DNA of 64,000 nt from Sanderia malayensis (taxonomy: Eukaryota > Cnidaria > Scyphozoa > Semaeostomeae > Pelagiidae). Of the stretch, positions 1 through 13,411 are shown one piece after another (positions within the stretch are counted from its first letter, which is position 1; the number at the start of each line of letters is the position of its first letter). The notes under the pieces are model-generated. The model was not told where the DNA came from. It searched no databases and saw only the letters and a list, made by a program, of their open reading frames with translations. Position numbers and translations under genes: made by a program. The stretch covers positions 2,356,001 through 2,420,000 of the forward strand of contig RQOL01000906.1 of the NCBI GenBank assembly GCA_013076295.1. The letters run 5' to 3'.

Positions 1-98
1 CTGCGATTATTTTATTGTTTTTCTTTTGCTTTGAATTTAAACTGCAATACCTAACTTTTTTCTATTGATTTAACTTTGTTGCATTTCATTTCTTGCAG

Positions 99-3000
99 AA
101 TTTATTTGAAAGGTCTTCTAGTCGAAGTGGTGAAGCGTCTTACAGAGTTGAGATAAGGTGTGTGGGGAATTTGATTGGTTACTAACTGCACGTCACGTGG
201 TTAGATCCATGTCGCCAGCTTCCGAGAGCCAATCAAATCCAAGATGAAACCTCTCACCCACAATATTCAAAATCAGCTGATCCCCAGACAAATTGAAAGC
301 AATTTTTTCAAGGGAAGCTTTAAAATGATATGTACAATGTATTTATTTTGCTTGAAATGTTAATGGAAAGAGAATTTTATATCTTTTCAGTTATATGGAA
401 ATCTACAATGAGCAAGTCAGAGACTTACTTCGCAGAAATTCTCCATTGAAAAAGCAAGAAAATCTTCGAGTCAGAGAACATCCGAAAGATGGTCCATTTG
501 TTCAGGGTTAGGCCCTCTCCTCGTACATTGATTTGCCTTTATTTTTTTGCTTTTTGAGGCGTATAGTACACTGTTGAGAAATCGTTTTGCTAATGTTTAT
601 GATTTGCTCTAGGTGTCACCATTCATCCCGTGACAGACTTCTCTCAACTGGAACATCTCATGGACCTTGGAAACGCTGTTAGGTGAATTTAATTTGTGTG
701 AACCAATTTTAATACACAGAAATGAGAAGAGCTGAAATAGTAGTAATTAACATCTTGTTTTTATTTAAATTAACCCATGCTTTGATGGTAAGGCATTGGG
801 AAACTCTGTGATGAATAATATCTCATTGGTTGATAACAATAATTAAATTACTGAACAAATTAACCTGTATAAATAAGAAAGATTATTATTATTTGTAGAG
901 TAACTGCTTCAACTATGATGAACAACACCAGTAGCCGATCACACGCCATTTTCACAATAAAGTTCACTCAGGTTTCTGTTATAATATGTGACCAAACGAT
1001 GCCATCCTGCTCTTATTATGAAAATATTAATTGAGATTCAACTTTAATCATTTTCAAAAATCGTCTTTGCAGGCCAAGTTTTCAGAGAATGTTCCGAGTG
1101 AAACTGTCAGTAAAATCAACTTGGTGGATTTGGCAGGAAGGCATGTAACCGTATTTTATGTTTTTCCTCAATGTTTAATTGTTACGTTCTTTGTTATGCT
1201 TTATAGCTATACTTTATATGTTTTTTTATAATGCTTTGTTGAACTCTGATCCAATTGATTTCGCAGTGAGAGGGCCTCCGCATCTGGAGCTACAGGTTTG
1301 AGGCTCAAAGAAGGTGGAAGTATCAATAAATCATTAACAACACTGGGAACTGTTATTTCTGCTCTGGGTAAGTTTGTGCCCTCATCATCCAATCTTTATT
1401 AACAACATCTCATGTTTTTCTGTTATTCTATTCTATTCTATCGCGTGTTTCTCAAATTCTTAATGATTTGGGCTTTGTAGCTGAAAATTCTCTGGCTGCA
1501 TCGCAACCTAACAAAACGAAAAAGAAGACCTTGTTTGTACCGTACAGGGACTCAGTACTAACGTGGTTGCTAAAAGACAGTATAGGAGGCAATTCAAAGA
1601 CCATTATGATTGCCGGTAAGTAGAAAGGCCGCATTATTTACAATAATTTACTCCTGAATATGTTTCGTTTGTCTTCTAGAGATAATAACTTATTAGTAAA
1701 TCTTTAGTAATATCAGAAAAGCGGATGCTTTAAATTCATTTATATTTCCTTTCAGCTGTGTCCCCGGCTGATATTAATTACGGGGAAACTCTGAGCACTT
1801 TGAGATACGCAAGCAGAGCTATGAATATTGTCAACAAACCAGTTATCAATGAGGTATTTTGATTTAATCATTCACCACTTGCTGCTGCAGTTTCGCTGAT
1901 ATGATTGTTTAAAAGAACCTGAATGTTGCCAGTTGTGTATGTTCTTTGGCTTCGAGTTGTTGAGTTTGTTTTATTTTTTTAGGATCCCAATGTAAAGTTA
2001 ATTCGAGAGCTGAGAGCAGAAATCGAAAGACTTCGCAGTTTATTGCAAGATGATTCTCAGGCGGTAACTTTCATAAGGAATTATTACTTTCAACTCAAAG
2101 CAATAATTATATTTACAAGAAGAGATGATATGCTTCCATCGATTAATTTCACGTTGTGGAAGTTTTTATTACTTCTGTATTTTATGCTGAATGTTTGCTG
2201 TTTTGTAGCCAAGTTTGAATAAGTCGATAAGCGAAGCCATTGAAGCTAAAATGGTCCAAGACGAAAATAAAGCAGAGCAGCTGTTTCAGTCATGGAAACA
2301 CAAATGGGAGCAAACCCGTGCCATCTGCCAGGTAACGGTTTTAGCAAGACATTTTTTCTCCTTCCTTGTATGCCCGATTGGCGGTTAGTACAATCTCATA
2401 TATCTTGTAACGGCTACTCATATAACTGTTCAATATAACTTGTATTACAATGGTTTTTGGTGAGTTTTTCGAATTTTTGATTGTCATATATCATGTCAAG
2501 TTTTGATGTTTTCCAGGAGGAACAAATGACGTTGAAGAAACAAGGTCGACAAACCCTGCTGATTTCGGAGAAGCCTCATTTTGTTGGCATTGACGTAGAT
2601 CCACTCAGTTCAGAAATTGTTATCTATCGACTCGAGGTAAGTACAACACCTTCACGCCAACCTATCACGTTATATTTGGTTGCGAATAAAGTCCAATAGA
2701 CAAATTCACCGGTGAACGTATTATCTTAGTGAATGAAGTATTGTTTTGGTGCGTTTTTAGGAAGGCGTTACTATGATCGGTTCTGGAGATCTTACTGAAG
2801 AGCAAGGAATAGGTAAGTGGTGTAAACTTTTGCAAATACAATTACTACATGAATAAGGTTGGTGTAACCTTTCTGTTCATTATATGACATCCTATACTGT
2901 TTAATATTGTTAGCAATTACGTCGTCTTTTAACATGCTACATGTTATTTGCTGGTGCGTAATCAGAATGTTAAAATGAGGCTCTTGCTGCACGTTAATCC

Positions 3001-6000
3001 ACGAAAGAACATTTGAGCGAATGCATTAAAAAAGCCAAATCATAGGGAGATTACGTCTTTGTTACCCTTCTGAGCAACACTATTGCATTTATCATGAGAC
3101 TTGGTTGTTTTAAGCGATTTATTGTCATGTATTTCATTGTCATGTGTTGTATATTGTATTTGTTTGTTTCAGCTTTGAATGGTTCTGCTATAGAAAAAGA
3201 ACACTGTCGTATTAACGTCAGTGCTGGTGGTGAATCTGTTTACCTTGAGCCAGTCTCTCACAAATGCTATGTGAACAATGTAAATGTAGAAGAGGAGCGC
3301 AAGCTCAGGCAGGGTGACATTGTCCAATTTGGTGACTGTCTCAGGTTCAAATTCAACAACCCAAAAGAATCGGCTATGCTGATTGAAAAAAGAAGATCGG
3401 GGAATTTTTCCATGGAGGTAGCTTGGCCTTTATAATTAACCTTTATCGTCTTTTATTATATCAACAGGTTTTAATGAATAGCAGTAATCTTTATTTTTGT
3501 ATTTGTAAACATTGTGCTCAAAATTGCAAAGGCAACGTAGAATTGCTTTTACTCGTACCTTTTTTCTCAAATTGGCAATGAACGAACGATTGTCAATGGA
3601 TTTTCAAATTTTAGGAACGCGCAGAGGCCATATTTTACGAACTAACCTGTCTTTCTTTTCCAGTTGCCTGTAGAATTTCGAAGAGATCGAAGCTTAGATT
3701 CCGGTCTTAGCTGTCCGGACGATTTAGATGCTTGTGAGCCACCGGATCTTTGTCATCAATACGAGGCAAACTCATTTGCCATGGCTAGTTGCCCGGATTT
3801 GAGTATTCAAGTGACGTAAGTTTCAAGCAATCAAGCATTCAATTATAATACATGTATATTTTAAGTCTAATCTGCTGATTTATTACATTTATATTAGTGA
3901 AACGTTCATGTAATAAATACTTATGGTATCAGTACTATACCATGCTCTGTAAAAATGTATATGGTATGAGGTCCATTACAATAGCACAGACGGACAACAG
4001 CTAATTATATATTGGTTTATTTACTTAGGTATACTCTGTGAGATGGTCTCTGTTAATAAAAGGGCTCCACTGTTGAATGTTTACGAGTTCTGTCAGACTC
4101 ATACAAGTCTGTCAGATTATACATTTCTATCAGACTCCATACAAGTCTTGTATAATCCTTAGCATTGGAAGTTGCATCTGATTGTCACACTGTGGTAGAA
4201 TTAGTGTTGATATCAGAGTTTGTTTGTATGTTTTCAGAACGCCAAATGCTATTCAAAATGGTCAAGAAGCAACGCAACTCCACACTCCTCTTAGCAGAAA
4301 AAATGCTCTCAATGACAATTGGTGAATAAAACATTTATATTTTTTCTTTATTTTACGTAATCATTTTGTGTACTCCAACGTCACAGCTATGGTATTGATT
4401 ATAATGTCTTTTCTAAGGCTGGAAGTTCCCAATAACAACCTGATGTCTTCAACACCGAAAAAACTTCACAAAAGTCAACCGTTTGGCCTTGATTCTAGTC
4501 CAATTGTAGATTCAACAAGGTAACTTAACATGGTTTAGTTAATGCCGTTTTAGAGTATATATACTTGTAGGGGACTAAACTTTGCGTTTTTGATGATTAT
4601 TTTGCATGGCTTTTCTTCTTTCATGTTCAGTTGTGTATTTTATTTACTTGATAGGAGAAGGAATTCTCTTTGTGATATAAATGTTGAAGAACCTCACCCA
4701 TCATTGGATCGATTATATTCTTTTGATAAGAAAGATTTTGATGACAAAAGGTAAATTTCCATTTTACTATTTAATTTTATTCTTCTCTTTCAAATTCTGT
4801 TGCCTTTGTTATGTGCTTGTACTATAGAGTCAAAATTTGATTAAAAGCTATTTTGTGCTTCTTGAAATGCTTGAAATCATCGTCCACAAAGTGTTTTAGC
4901 AACTAAATTGTGAATTCTTTTGCAGAGAGTACGTGCTAGATTTGATCCAGACATACCGCAGGAGAGAGGTGGACAGAATCGAGAGTGATCGTAAGTTTAA
5001 AAGTGTGTATGACAAAGACTTGGCTAAACTGAAAACGATGAAGGAACAACTAGAAAAGACCAAGAAAGAGAAAGAGAATAAAGCGAACGATATTGAAAAG
5101 TCACTTGATGAATTTCGAGAGAAAGCCAGAGTTGAAAAAGAGAGAAAACGTCGAGAAGTGGAAAGGAAGATTGATTTGGTTGTTGAGAATTTGAAAAAGA
5201 AGGTACCTCAAACAGCCGAAATAAACGAAGAACTTAGAAAGAAGAAATTTCAGCTGAGAAGTAAAATTGAAGAATTTTATAAGAGAATGGATTTATATGA
5301 GAATTATTTATTAGGACTTGAATCGGAAAGAAGAAGGCACAATTCGTATAGCGGTGATAGTGAAGAGGTGGATGCTGAAGCATGTAAAGGAGCACGTCGA
5401 AGAGCTGAAACAGTTCCAGTTCAGAATAAGGATATAAATACATTAGTAGAACAGAAAGAGATACTTGAAGAACTTTTGAGGCGGCATAGAGATGCATTGC
5501 AGGTCAATGCAGACAAAATTCAACGAGTTAAAAACAAGTTCAGCGAATGCAAAGGACAATACGCCACACGAATAGCTCACTCTCATTCGTTGCTGAAAGA
5601 ACTTCAGGAACACAGGGCGCTTACATCTGAATTGTTGCAGAACGAGCACATGACTGAGGATATGATCACAAGGCCTGATCCACAGGTTGTCCATACTTTG
5701 AGATATACTGATAGCACCAGTAGTCCGCTACATATTGTCCAAGACTTAAAAGATGTTAATATTTCTGAGACGATATTTGAATATCCTGAGAATGCGTTTG
5801 AGGCTGGCGTTTGTGCTGGGGCTACTTCTCTGCCAGTTTTGGAGAATTGTGGCAAGCATTTGCCTTTGAAGAAAACACAGAGTAAAAGCGAGAAGCTGGT
5901 GGAGAGAAAAGGTAAATATGAAGACTTGATACGAGATGCTCAGAAGTCGATTGTCGAGCTGAAGAGTGCAAGGACGCTGGAGATCGATCATTATCATAAC

Positions 6001-9000
6001 GAGGTGATTGAAGCAGAGAAATTCTGCTCAAAAATCAAACAGAGAATTACTGATGATGAACTGAGATTGAAGTCAGTGCAAGAGGAAATGAAAACACGCA
6101 GAATGTCAGGCGCTGGTTTGTCGAAGAAAGACTGGACAAATGCTGAGGCCAATCCAAACTCAGCAGAGCATCAGAAGCTACAGCTGCTACAATCGAGAAA
6201 TAAAGTTATCGATTTGTTTGAATCGTCACTGGAGAATACGCTAAAGGATGCGACGTCTGAGATGAAGTTGAAGCACAGGAATAGCTGGGGTGGTTTTGGT
6301 GGATTGACGAGAACGCGAGATTTCGTGTCTTCCAAAGAACTGATAGATTCTGTTTTGCAATCAGTGCAGACTGAGAACCTCGATGAGATCGCCGAGAAAG
6401 AGGCTGAACTGTTAACGTGTCACCAAGAGCTGAGCGATTCCGAGGCTCGGCTGAGAGAGCTGAATGAGAAGGAGTCAACAATGCACAATGACGTGTTTAA
6501 GCAGCTGGAAAGCAGAAAGGTCAGGTCTGAGATGTCTCGTGTCAGACACTATAGGAAGATCTCTCAAAGCGTCGACCAGTTGCTGACGATCACCGAGGGA
6601 GATGACCCGAAGAATCTTACCCAGTTATCAAACGAAACTCAGTTTCTTGGAAAATGCAGAGAAAGACTAGAGGATCTTGAAAAATGGTAATTACACTGTA
6701 ATTTATGTTTTTAATGAGGCTTTAATAATGCTTGACGAATCGGGATATTCTAGTAATACTTGTTGGCTTGCGGTCGGATGAAGAAGCTTCGCGATTTTCG
6801 CGTGTTTATCCAAAGTTCGCTAAAGTTTATTACGCTAAAGTTTCTTCCTTTAAAGTATAACTAGTGTTAGATGGAGCATGTTTGCTTATTGTTTATTAAT
6901 GCATCTATTGCTTACGACTTCACCTAATGCCTGACTATGTCTATTTATTATTGATACAATGGTAATACCTCATATCGTAGCATGCTTACCAAGGTTAAAG
7001 AGAGCAAAGAGATCGATGCAAAAATGAAACAAGCACACAAGCGGCTGAGAAGCGTTTCAAGCGACGTTGATGATTTCGATGATGCCACTGATTGTAGAAT
7101 CGAAATCGAGATTGAAGAACTCGAATCAAGGAAAGAGTCATGCCAACGTGATATTGATAACCTGAATAAGAGGCTGGACGATGAAAGGATACAATACCTC
7201 GATATACTCAAGTGAGTATAGTGTTAGCTAATTTTAAATGCTTACCTTGACTTGTGACACTACCACACATCACATACATCATCACACTGCTTTGATACTG
7301 CAAGACAATCTTGAATGATTTAATTGGTAAGGCAGAGTGAAACCTTGTTATAGCAAGCTCTCTGTGCATAACGAATTTTCTTATGTATTGCGAGCAGAAC
7401 ATCTGATTCCTTGAGTTAAGTATAATTCTCTTCGGTTTAACTAACGAAGTGAAATGTAATGAGTATTTCTATCTTCTTTCAAGGCTTGTTATTTCGGAAT
7501 TCCCTTGTATAGATAATAACACGAAAGATATCTATCTTAATAATATAATGAATCCAGAAAGTTTTTCTGGCTCTTTTTGCTAATTGATTGAATTATTTTA
7601 TCCTAGGTCTAAAGAAGATTTTGTCATAATCGGCAAGGGTGGGTGATTTATTTTCATCACTTCTGAAGTAACCCAACACCTGCATTGGCGTATTCATTTT
7701 GCAACTATGATTATTTACACGCTTAACTCTGTTAAGAAGTAAATCAAATTCAATTCGTTGTACACTGTTGCTATTTTAGAGTATCAAGAAGCGAGGCAGA
7801 TCATGATGAAAGTACTTGGGAACCAAGCAGTTGCTGATGTGCAAAAAGAGGTTTGTTGTCATACATTGCTCAAATATACACAGCTTTCAACCTCCACAGC
7901 GCCTTACAGTAATGACAATGTTGTAGTGAATGCGTTTAACGCACGTGACGTTGCATTATGGACAAGCTACATTGACCACATTATAAGCTAATTCTAAAGG
8001 AAGTCTCATCAAATAGAAACTCGTTGTATTGAGATGCCATCGGATAGTGATGTACTCGTTATAATCTTCTTTATCGTTACATTTTCGAAGGTTTTCTGGG
8101 CTTCAAATGCCATCGATTTAATAGAACAAGGAGAAGATCCTGCTGCCTCTCCAATGGCTGGAGGTTGGAGGTATGTACAGGCAGCAACAATAGCTTTGTT
8201 TAGAGTGCACTACGCACATATAATAGTTTTGTCATTCAATTGAGCAAAACCCACATTTCCATTCTAAAATGCTCGCGTTTGTTTGCAGGCACTTTTCGAA
8301 TGAAAAGAATGTCCAGATTTTGAAGAAGGCCTCGCCAAAGTTCGGTGCTCAGAGGTAAGTTAATAATTTTGTTGTTTATTTGTAAAGTCGAATGATCTTT
8401 GGAATAAGTTCCCATTAACTTCAGCTTGAACTCGATCATAAAATGCTGTAGCAGTGTATTAAATGGCATTGGTTTACTTTTAGTTTTATTGGTCGTGGCA
8501 TCATCAAAGCATCGCCTCATGTCGTATGGGAATCGGTTAGAAATCCATTGTCACGGTTTATTTATGACAGTCTTTTAAAGGTAAGCAAGATTTACTTTAA
8601 TTACGATTATTTAGATTATTTCGATTTGGTTTATCAAGATCTTCAGAGTATTAATTGTGATCGTGATGCTCTTTAGTTCATTCTCTTACTTTTTTGCTTG
8701 CAGAAAATAAATGTGGTCGAACATATTGGTGATAATCTGAAAGTTGGTACGCTGCTCTCCATCGTAATTCCTTCGTTGTGCGCTATTTTATGGTATGATT
8801 TCAACTAAAAGTGCTGAACGTTAATGCTTTGATAACTCATTTTTTTAACAGTGTACATGAAACACGAAGGAAGGGTTTGTGTGATGAGGCACTGTAGAGA
8901 TTTCTGCATGATTCACTGTGAAAGGAACCAGGTTGATTTTTGTACTTATTAATAACCGTCACTTATAACTTATCACAGTTGGGATGACAGTAAACTTTGT

Positions 9001-9960
9001 GGAGAAAATTCTCTGTTCTCATTTGCAAAGGTGAATGCGATAAGAAAATTCCACCGTATGTCTCTCAAGATTGTGGTGCATCAAAGTAGATAAATACACA
9101 GAGACTATGGCATTGCTTTTTCTCATTGGGTTCTGCTTGCAATGATGCTGGGTGATAATTTCATTTTGTAGGGTGATATGTTGATTGCAGCATCGCAATC
9201 CGTGGAGCATCCGGATTGTCCGCAATTGCCTCAGGTTGTCCGAGCAAAGGTAAACTCATATTCCACTAACAGGTTCAGGCAAGGTTCAGATCTCGGCTTC
9301 AAGGTGTTTCGGGTTTAACAAAAAGTCGTCGTTGTTGTTGTTGCTATTTTACAAAATGTTGTTGTTGTTCATTGTTCATGACCACCACATGTCAAATGGG
9401 GTTGGGAAAAGATACTAGTGGCCATAAGGACCTTACCGACAGTTGCATGAAACAACGAATAATTGATAAATGAGTAACGATCCATCGAGAAATGATTAGT
9501 TTTCAGCATGCGCAGCGGTGTAGTTCGTAGTTGTTGGTACTGCGCAGGAGCATATCCTCAATGGCTTGGCTGAGGCATGGGCTTCAGGGCCCAGCTTAGC
9601 CTTGTTACCAGGTCTTCTTGATCATGTTTATCTGTTTATTCTTAAAGCTCTTTCCAAGTGGATGGGCTGTCGAACCATACCAGGAAGATGGCAATGAATG
9701 GTCTCTTGTCTGGTATATAGTAAAGGTAACAAATTTGAATCATTGGGCTTTATTACCTTGCTGTTTTCTTTGCTTTATGTTGCATTTATAGCTCGAGGTT
9801 CATCTCATAAGCTTGGTATTTGATAGTGTTTAACTGCTTGCTGTATTTTTCATATTAGGTAGACATTGAAGGTTCTTTGCCAACTGCTTTTTTAAACTAC
9901 CTTTGCAAAAGACTGCCTTTGAGCATCTCATACTTGCGGTCGTATTTAGTTTATAATTAA
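99..9960 (+). CDS. STARD9: Kinesin-3 family motor with FHA and START domains (STARD9/KIF16A-like), 5' end outside the window
   Basis: Microtubule plus-end motor with a C-terminal lipid-binding fold. I join 29 exons: 99-157, 391-506, 613-682, 899-971, 1073-1140, 1267-1367, 1481-1615, 1756-1853, 1983-2063, 2209-2331, 2517-2636, 2761-2812, 3173-3417, 3664-3815, 4238-4321, 4418-4519, 4655-4750, 4926-6686, 6981-7211, 7607-7638, 7780-7850, 8091-8170, 8289-8354, 8484-8580, 8704-8746, 8852-8931, 9172-9249, 9648-9725, 9859-9960. All phases match and give 1497 residues ending at TAA. Visible motifs are [14 protein letters not shown], switch [14 protein letters not shown], switch [15 protein letters not shown] and the neck start [12 protein letters not shown]. 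An FHA domain (residues about 366-447), a coiled coil (about 592-1260) and a START domain (about 1290-1497, with HCRDFC and VDIEGSLPT) follow. The P-loop lies upstream of the window. Motor-FHA-START is the STARD9 architecture, but this tail is far shorter than in vertebrate STARD9. Confidence 0.85.
158..390. repeat. Short inverted repeat in the first visible kinesin intron
   Basis: TTTGATTGG near 171 is answered by CCAATCAAA near 231, and GTGTGTGGG near 158 faces CACCCACA near 256. About 110 bases could fold back on themselves. It resembles a small fold-back element, but no clear target duplication is visible. Confidence 0.35.
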
Positions 9961-10303
9961 TTCACATCAGTTTTTATTTTACCCACCATAAATGAAAATA
10001 CAAAGTTGCTACTGACTTTTTTTAATAATAATTAAATTAAATAAATAACTCAATGCACAATATAATTAGCCAACAGGGATATATTATTGTTTCATATTAT
10101 TGGCTCAAAGTTTATTCATCATTTCATTCACTTAACATTGCCATTTCAAATATTGTGTATATAGTTAATCATTTGTACAGTTGATCAAAATTTCAGAAAT
10201 TTTATTTATTCTATTTGACTCGAAGAAATGTGATGAATAATTATAATTCAAAATGTTATATTTCAAGAATTATCCATTTAACATTTTCTAAGTACTAAAA
10301 TTA
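9961..10303. other. AT-rich 3' flank of the kinesin gene
   Basis: Directly after the kinesin stop codon. It is AT-rich with no open frame or splice-supported exon. It presumably holds the 3' UTR and poly(A) site of the kinesin gene. Confidence 0.4.
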
Positions 10304-10953
10304 CAGTAAGTCCCCGCAACTAAGAAACTGCCATATAAGAAACAGCAGGCTGCAGTTTTTGGATATTTTTCTCATATTATTAGAAACAAAGCAGCCTGAA
10401 ATTAGAATCAGTTTCTTGTGAAAGAGTCAAAAATTCATTTTTTTTTCAATAAAAATACTAAAGATATAAAAAATGAAAAATACCAATGAAAATAACCAAT
10501 GAAAAATAGTAATGAAAAATACCAATGCTCTGCTCATCATATAACTAGAAAGCGTAGTAGCCCATAGCCCTCAGTTACAATTTTTGGACACAGCCTCACA
10601 GCCACATGATATTGAAAGACAATTTTGGTAAATTCAGTGAATTCACTGAATGATGAACTGATTCATGAACTGATGATGTAAGTCTGAAGCCTGTGAAGGA
10701 CATGACAGCAGGCCAAGGAAGGCAATGTCAATGAATGGGAAGATAACATCAAATTAGAAGTCTGTTGGGGTCTTTGGCCCAGGGGCCCGCAGTCTCTAAA
10801 ACCGCCATTAAGGAAGCGCAAATGATTTGTATTGTTGAGTTTCTTAATGTGCACATAAGAAACTACAGCCTGCTGTTAGATTTTTTGCTTCTTTATAAGA
10901 AACCAAACAGCCTGATCTGAAAGAATGAGTTTCTTAGTTGCGGGGACTTACTG
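10304..10953. mobile_element. MITE-like DNA transposon remnant with TA target duplication
   Basis: The ends are perfect inverted repeats of at least 26 bp. The left end begins CAGTAAGTCCCCGCAACTAA at 10304 and the right end is its complement finishing at 10953. Both are flanked by TA (10302-10303 and 10954-10955). TA duplication plus a CAGT start is typical of the Tc1/mariner/pogo superfamily. No transposase frame is visible in the 650 bp, so it is non-autonomous. Subterminal copies of a TAAGAAAC motif also occur. It lies between the kinesin and TTC9-like genes. Confidence 0.85.
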
Positions 10954-11174
10954 TATTGGATATTTGGGACAATATAACAAATAATCAAATACAAAATGCT
11001 ATGTATCAGTAAGTGTTTTAAAGATGTAAAGCATGACTTTTAAGTTGCAAGACTGATTGATAACAAAAAACAAAACATGTTTCATAAAAAATTATGAAAA
11101 ATAACAGCAACTATGTTTTGCAAGCAACTGTTCAAAGTAATGTGTAGAAAATGTTTTAATGGCTTTTCTGATAA

Positions 11175-12085
11175 TCAAAACATCTTCTTATACATCTGTT
11201 TTTCTTTTTCAAAATCTTTGTATCTTTCTGATGAAATTGCTGTTAGATATTTTTGTACGGATTTTTCTGCAAGATAACAGCATAAGTTGATTTAGAGTGA
11301 TTGACTGAACATTTAAGAAATATTTTAATTGTTGATAAGTTTGTTTTACCTTGTGGATTCATTGAAAGAATTTTGTTGAAATCATCTTCTGCATTGCAAA
11401 ACTTTTTCAAATGGAAATATGCAGTTCCTCTTCTAAACAGAGCCTTTGTATTATCAGGTTCCAAAGCAATAGCCTGGAAAAATCAGTGATACATTATGAG
11501 TTATCAGTCAAGAATTTGTAGTCATCTAAAATAAGTGAACAGCAATTAATTACAGACCTGTAGAGAAAAATTGAAATACAAATCTACAGCATGGCAATTG
11601 GCAATGCAACAAAAAATGTGCACACAATCAGAGGATTTTGATTTTCATCAAACTTACCTTGTCTGCATATTCGATAACTTTCTGAAAGTTTTCTCTTTTT
11701 AAAAGACATGCTGCAAAATTATTACATCATTATTAATTTTCATCTCATAATCAATTTCTTTATTTTTATTGTAAAAATGTAAAGCCCCTGAGTTATAAGA
11801 AGCCCACAAACCTGCTAAATTATTATAACAAATCAAGTGTAATTCTTGAATACTCTTTTTGGATTCTTCGCTGAGAAGACTTTGTGTATTGTTGCTGGAA
11901 AGCATCATCATATTTTTTAACTCGCCTTGATCTAACCCTTTGACGTGAAGCAGTGCATGGTGATACTTCCTAATTGCATTCTGATAATTTGATGCTTTAA
12001 AATGTTCACTGCCTTCATTCTTCAATAAATATGCCTTTTTAATCTTATCCTCGATGGACAGCTCAGAAGTAGCTGAAGTGTCCAT
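11175..12085 (-). CDS. TTC9: TTC9-family tetratricopeptide repeat protein
   Basis: Small TPR protein; members of this family are cytosolic adaptors that bind Hsp90 or actin-related partners. Four exons on the minus strand, 12085-11812, 11710-11658, 11473-11350 and 11266-11175, have matching phases and encode 180 residues ending KKMF. The N-terminus carries a TPR helix pair (KNEGSEHFKASNYQNAIRKY). A linker is followed by the tandem pattern NNLAACLLKRENFQKVIEYA and then ALEPDNTKALFRRGTAYFHL, as in TTC9A/B/C. The paralogue cannot be decided, because vertebrates have three and this is probably the single invertebrate gene. The start is the first ATG of the open frame. The gene is followed on the same strand by the CapA/FAM204A block upstream. 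Confidence 0.75.
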
Positions 12086-12344
12086 AGTTTTCTATTGTGA
12101 ACCAACCTAAACAAACTTGCCCTTGTCTTGAAGTTACTGAATGAAAATGCAAAATATGTTAAAGAACTTTCAAAACGCACGTGCACTGTGTTATGAAAAT
12201 CGTTCTGCCATTTTGTTTAAATTTTGTAAACGAGGCTGTTAAAGAAAAGAACGAGGCTGGTAAAAATTTTGTTGACATGTCTATTTTCTCCATTAATTTT
12301 GGTGGCTTCATTTCAAAGCAAGAATAATATTAAATTCCAAATTT

Positions 12345-13133
12345 CTACATGTTGCCTTTTACTTCCCAACGTTGCTTCTGCTCAAAGCTCCACTGCAACT
12401 TTTTTTTCTTTCGCTTCTTGGTCTCTTCAATGATTTTCTGCCTTTCCAGATATTGTTTAGCTTTTATTCCATCTGTTATTTGCACAGCAATGTCTCTATC
12501 TCTAATTTCGTCACTTATTTTCTCTGCCAAGGAGAAATTCCCCTCTTTTATAGCTTCATCTAAATCTTTCTCTATCCTTGACTTCTTTCTACCGTGAGGG
12601 TCATATTCATTGAAAATCTTAAAATCCTGAGCTGGTACACCTTTAATCAAGTCGACAGCTGAACCAGGCCTTATTTTTGCAGAACAAATATCTGAATTTG
12701 CATTTACTTTGCAACGATTTTTCAAATCACCTTCATCCAGAGATTTTCTTTTATCAGCATCCATAGCACGTTTTCGTTTTCTCCTTCTACATTTAGTTTT
12801 CTGTTCACCTTTCTTCATCATATCTTCTCGTTTTTCTCTTAGATCCTTAAACCTTTCACGAGCTTGAGACAAAAAGTCACACTTTACCAATGAGTTCCTT
12901 GGTGTATAATCCTCACTATTTAATTCATTGTCCTCTGAATGTAAAGTTCCACTTTCCTCTGAGACGTCATGGCCTAAATCAAAACATCTTTTGTTGTCTA
13001 TAGTTTCTCTTTGAATCTCTGTATCCTTATCCTTCAATTCAGATTCAAGTTCATCTGAGTTATTTTCTTCACTAGAAGAATCGTAGGATACTAATGAAGT
13101 CATTTCACCATTACACCGAGAAAGAAGAGACAA
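12345..13133 (-). CDS. FAM204A: FAM204A-like charged protein, single exon
   Basis: Uncharacterised conserved protein of 262 residues encoded without introns. The N-terminal half is acidic and serine-rich (YDSSSEENNSDELESE). The middle is strongly basic with a likely nuclear signal (KCRRRKRKRAMD). The C-terminus is an amphipathic charged helix ending LQWSFEQKQRWEVKGNM; this tail, with KK-rich sequence followed by a W-F-E-K-RWE pattern, is what I recognise from FAM204A (human C10orf84). A second in-frame ATG at codon 11 (MTSLVSYDSSS) could be the real start. Function is unknown; nuclear location is an inference from composition. The assignment rests on memory of the tail motif, so it is moderate. 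Confidence 0.6.
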   Translation of the reverse strand: MSLLSRCNGEMTSLVSYDSSSEENNSDELESELKDKDTEIQRETIDNKRCFDLGHDVSEESGTLHSEDNELNSEDYTPRNSLVKCDFLSQARERFKDLREKREDMMKKGEQKTKCRRRKRKRAMDADKRKSLDEGDLKNRCKVNANSDICSAKIRPGSAVDLIKGVPAQDFKIFNEYDPHGRKKSRIEKDLDEAIKEGNFSLAEKISDEIRDRDIAVQITDGIKAKQYLERQKIIEETKKRKKKKLQWSFEQKQRWEVKGNM

Positions 13134-13411
13134 AATTCAAAATTTTCTTTTATTTCCCCGTTGTTGTTGTTGTTAATCAATTTTGTCGCTGGCTTGTTTT
13201 ACCACCATGTCAAGGTGGGTGGTATTATATGTACGTCGTTATTATTGCTTCCTTTAGGTTTAGCCTATATTGTCTAGCTATCTTTTTCTAAAAACTTACA
13301 CCACAGCTGATTGTCTTGCAATGATCCAGGCAATTTTTATGAGAACTATCTAATTTACAGCATATTCGCTTAATTTTTTATGAATAAAGTTGATCTAAAG
13401 TTGATTATGTA

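Noticed and set aside
5234..7211. Several minus-strand frames of 60-90 codons opposite the kinesin coiled coil
   Set aside because: They are antisense shadows of a 585-codon coding exon and show no family resemblance.
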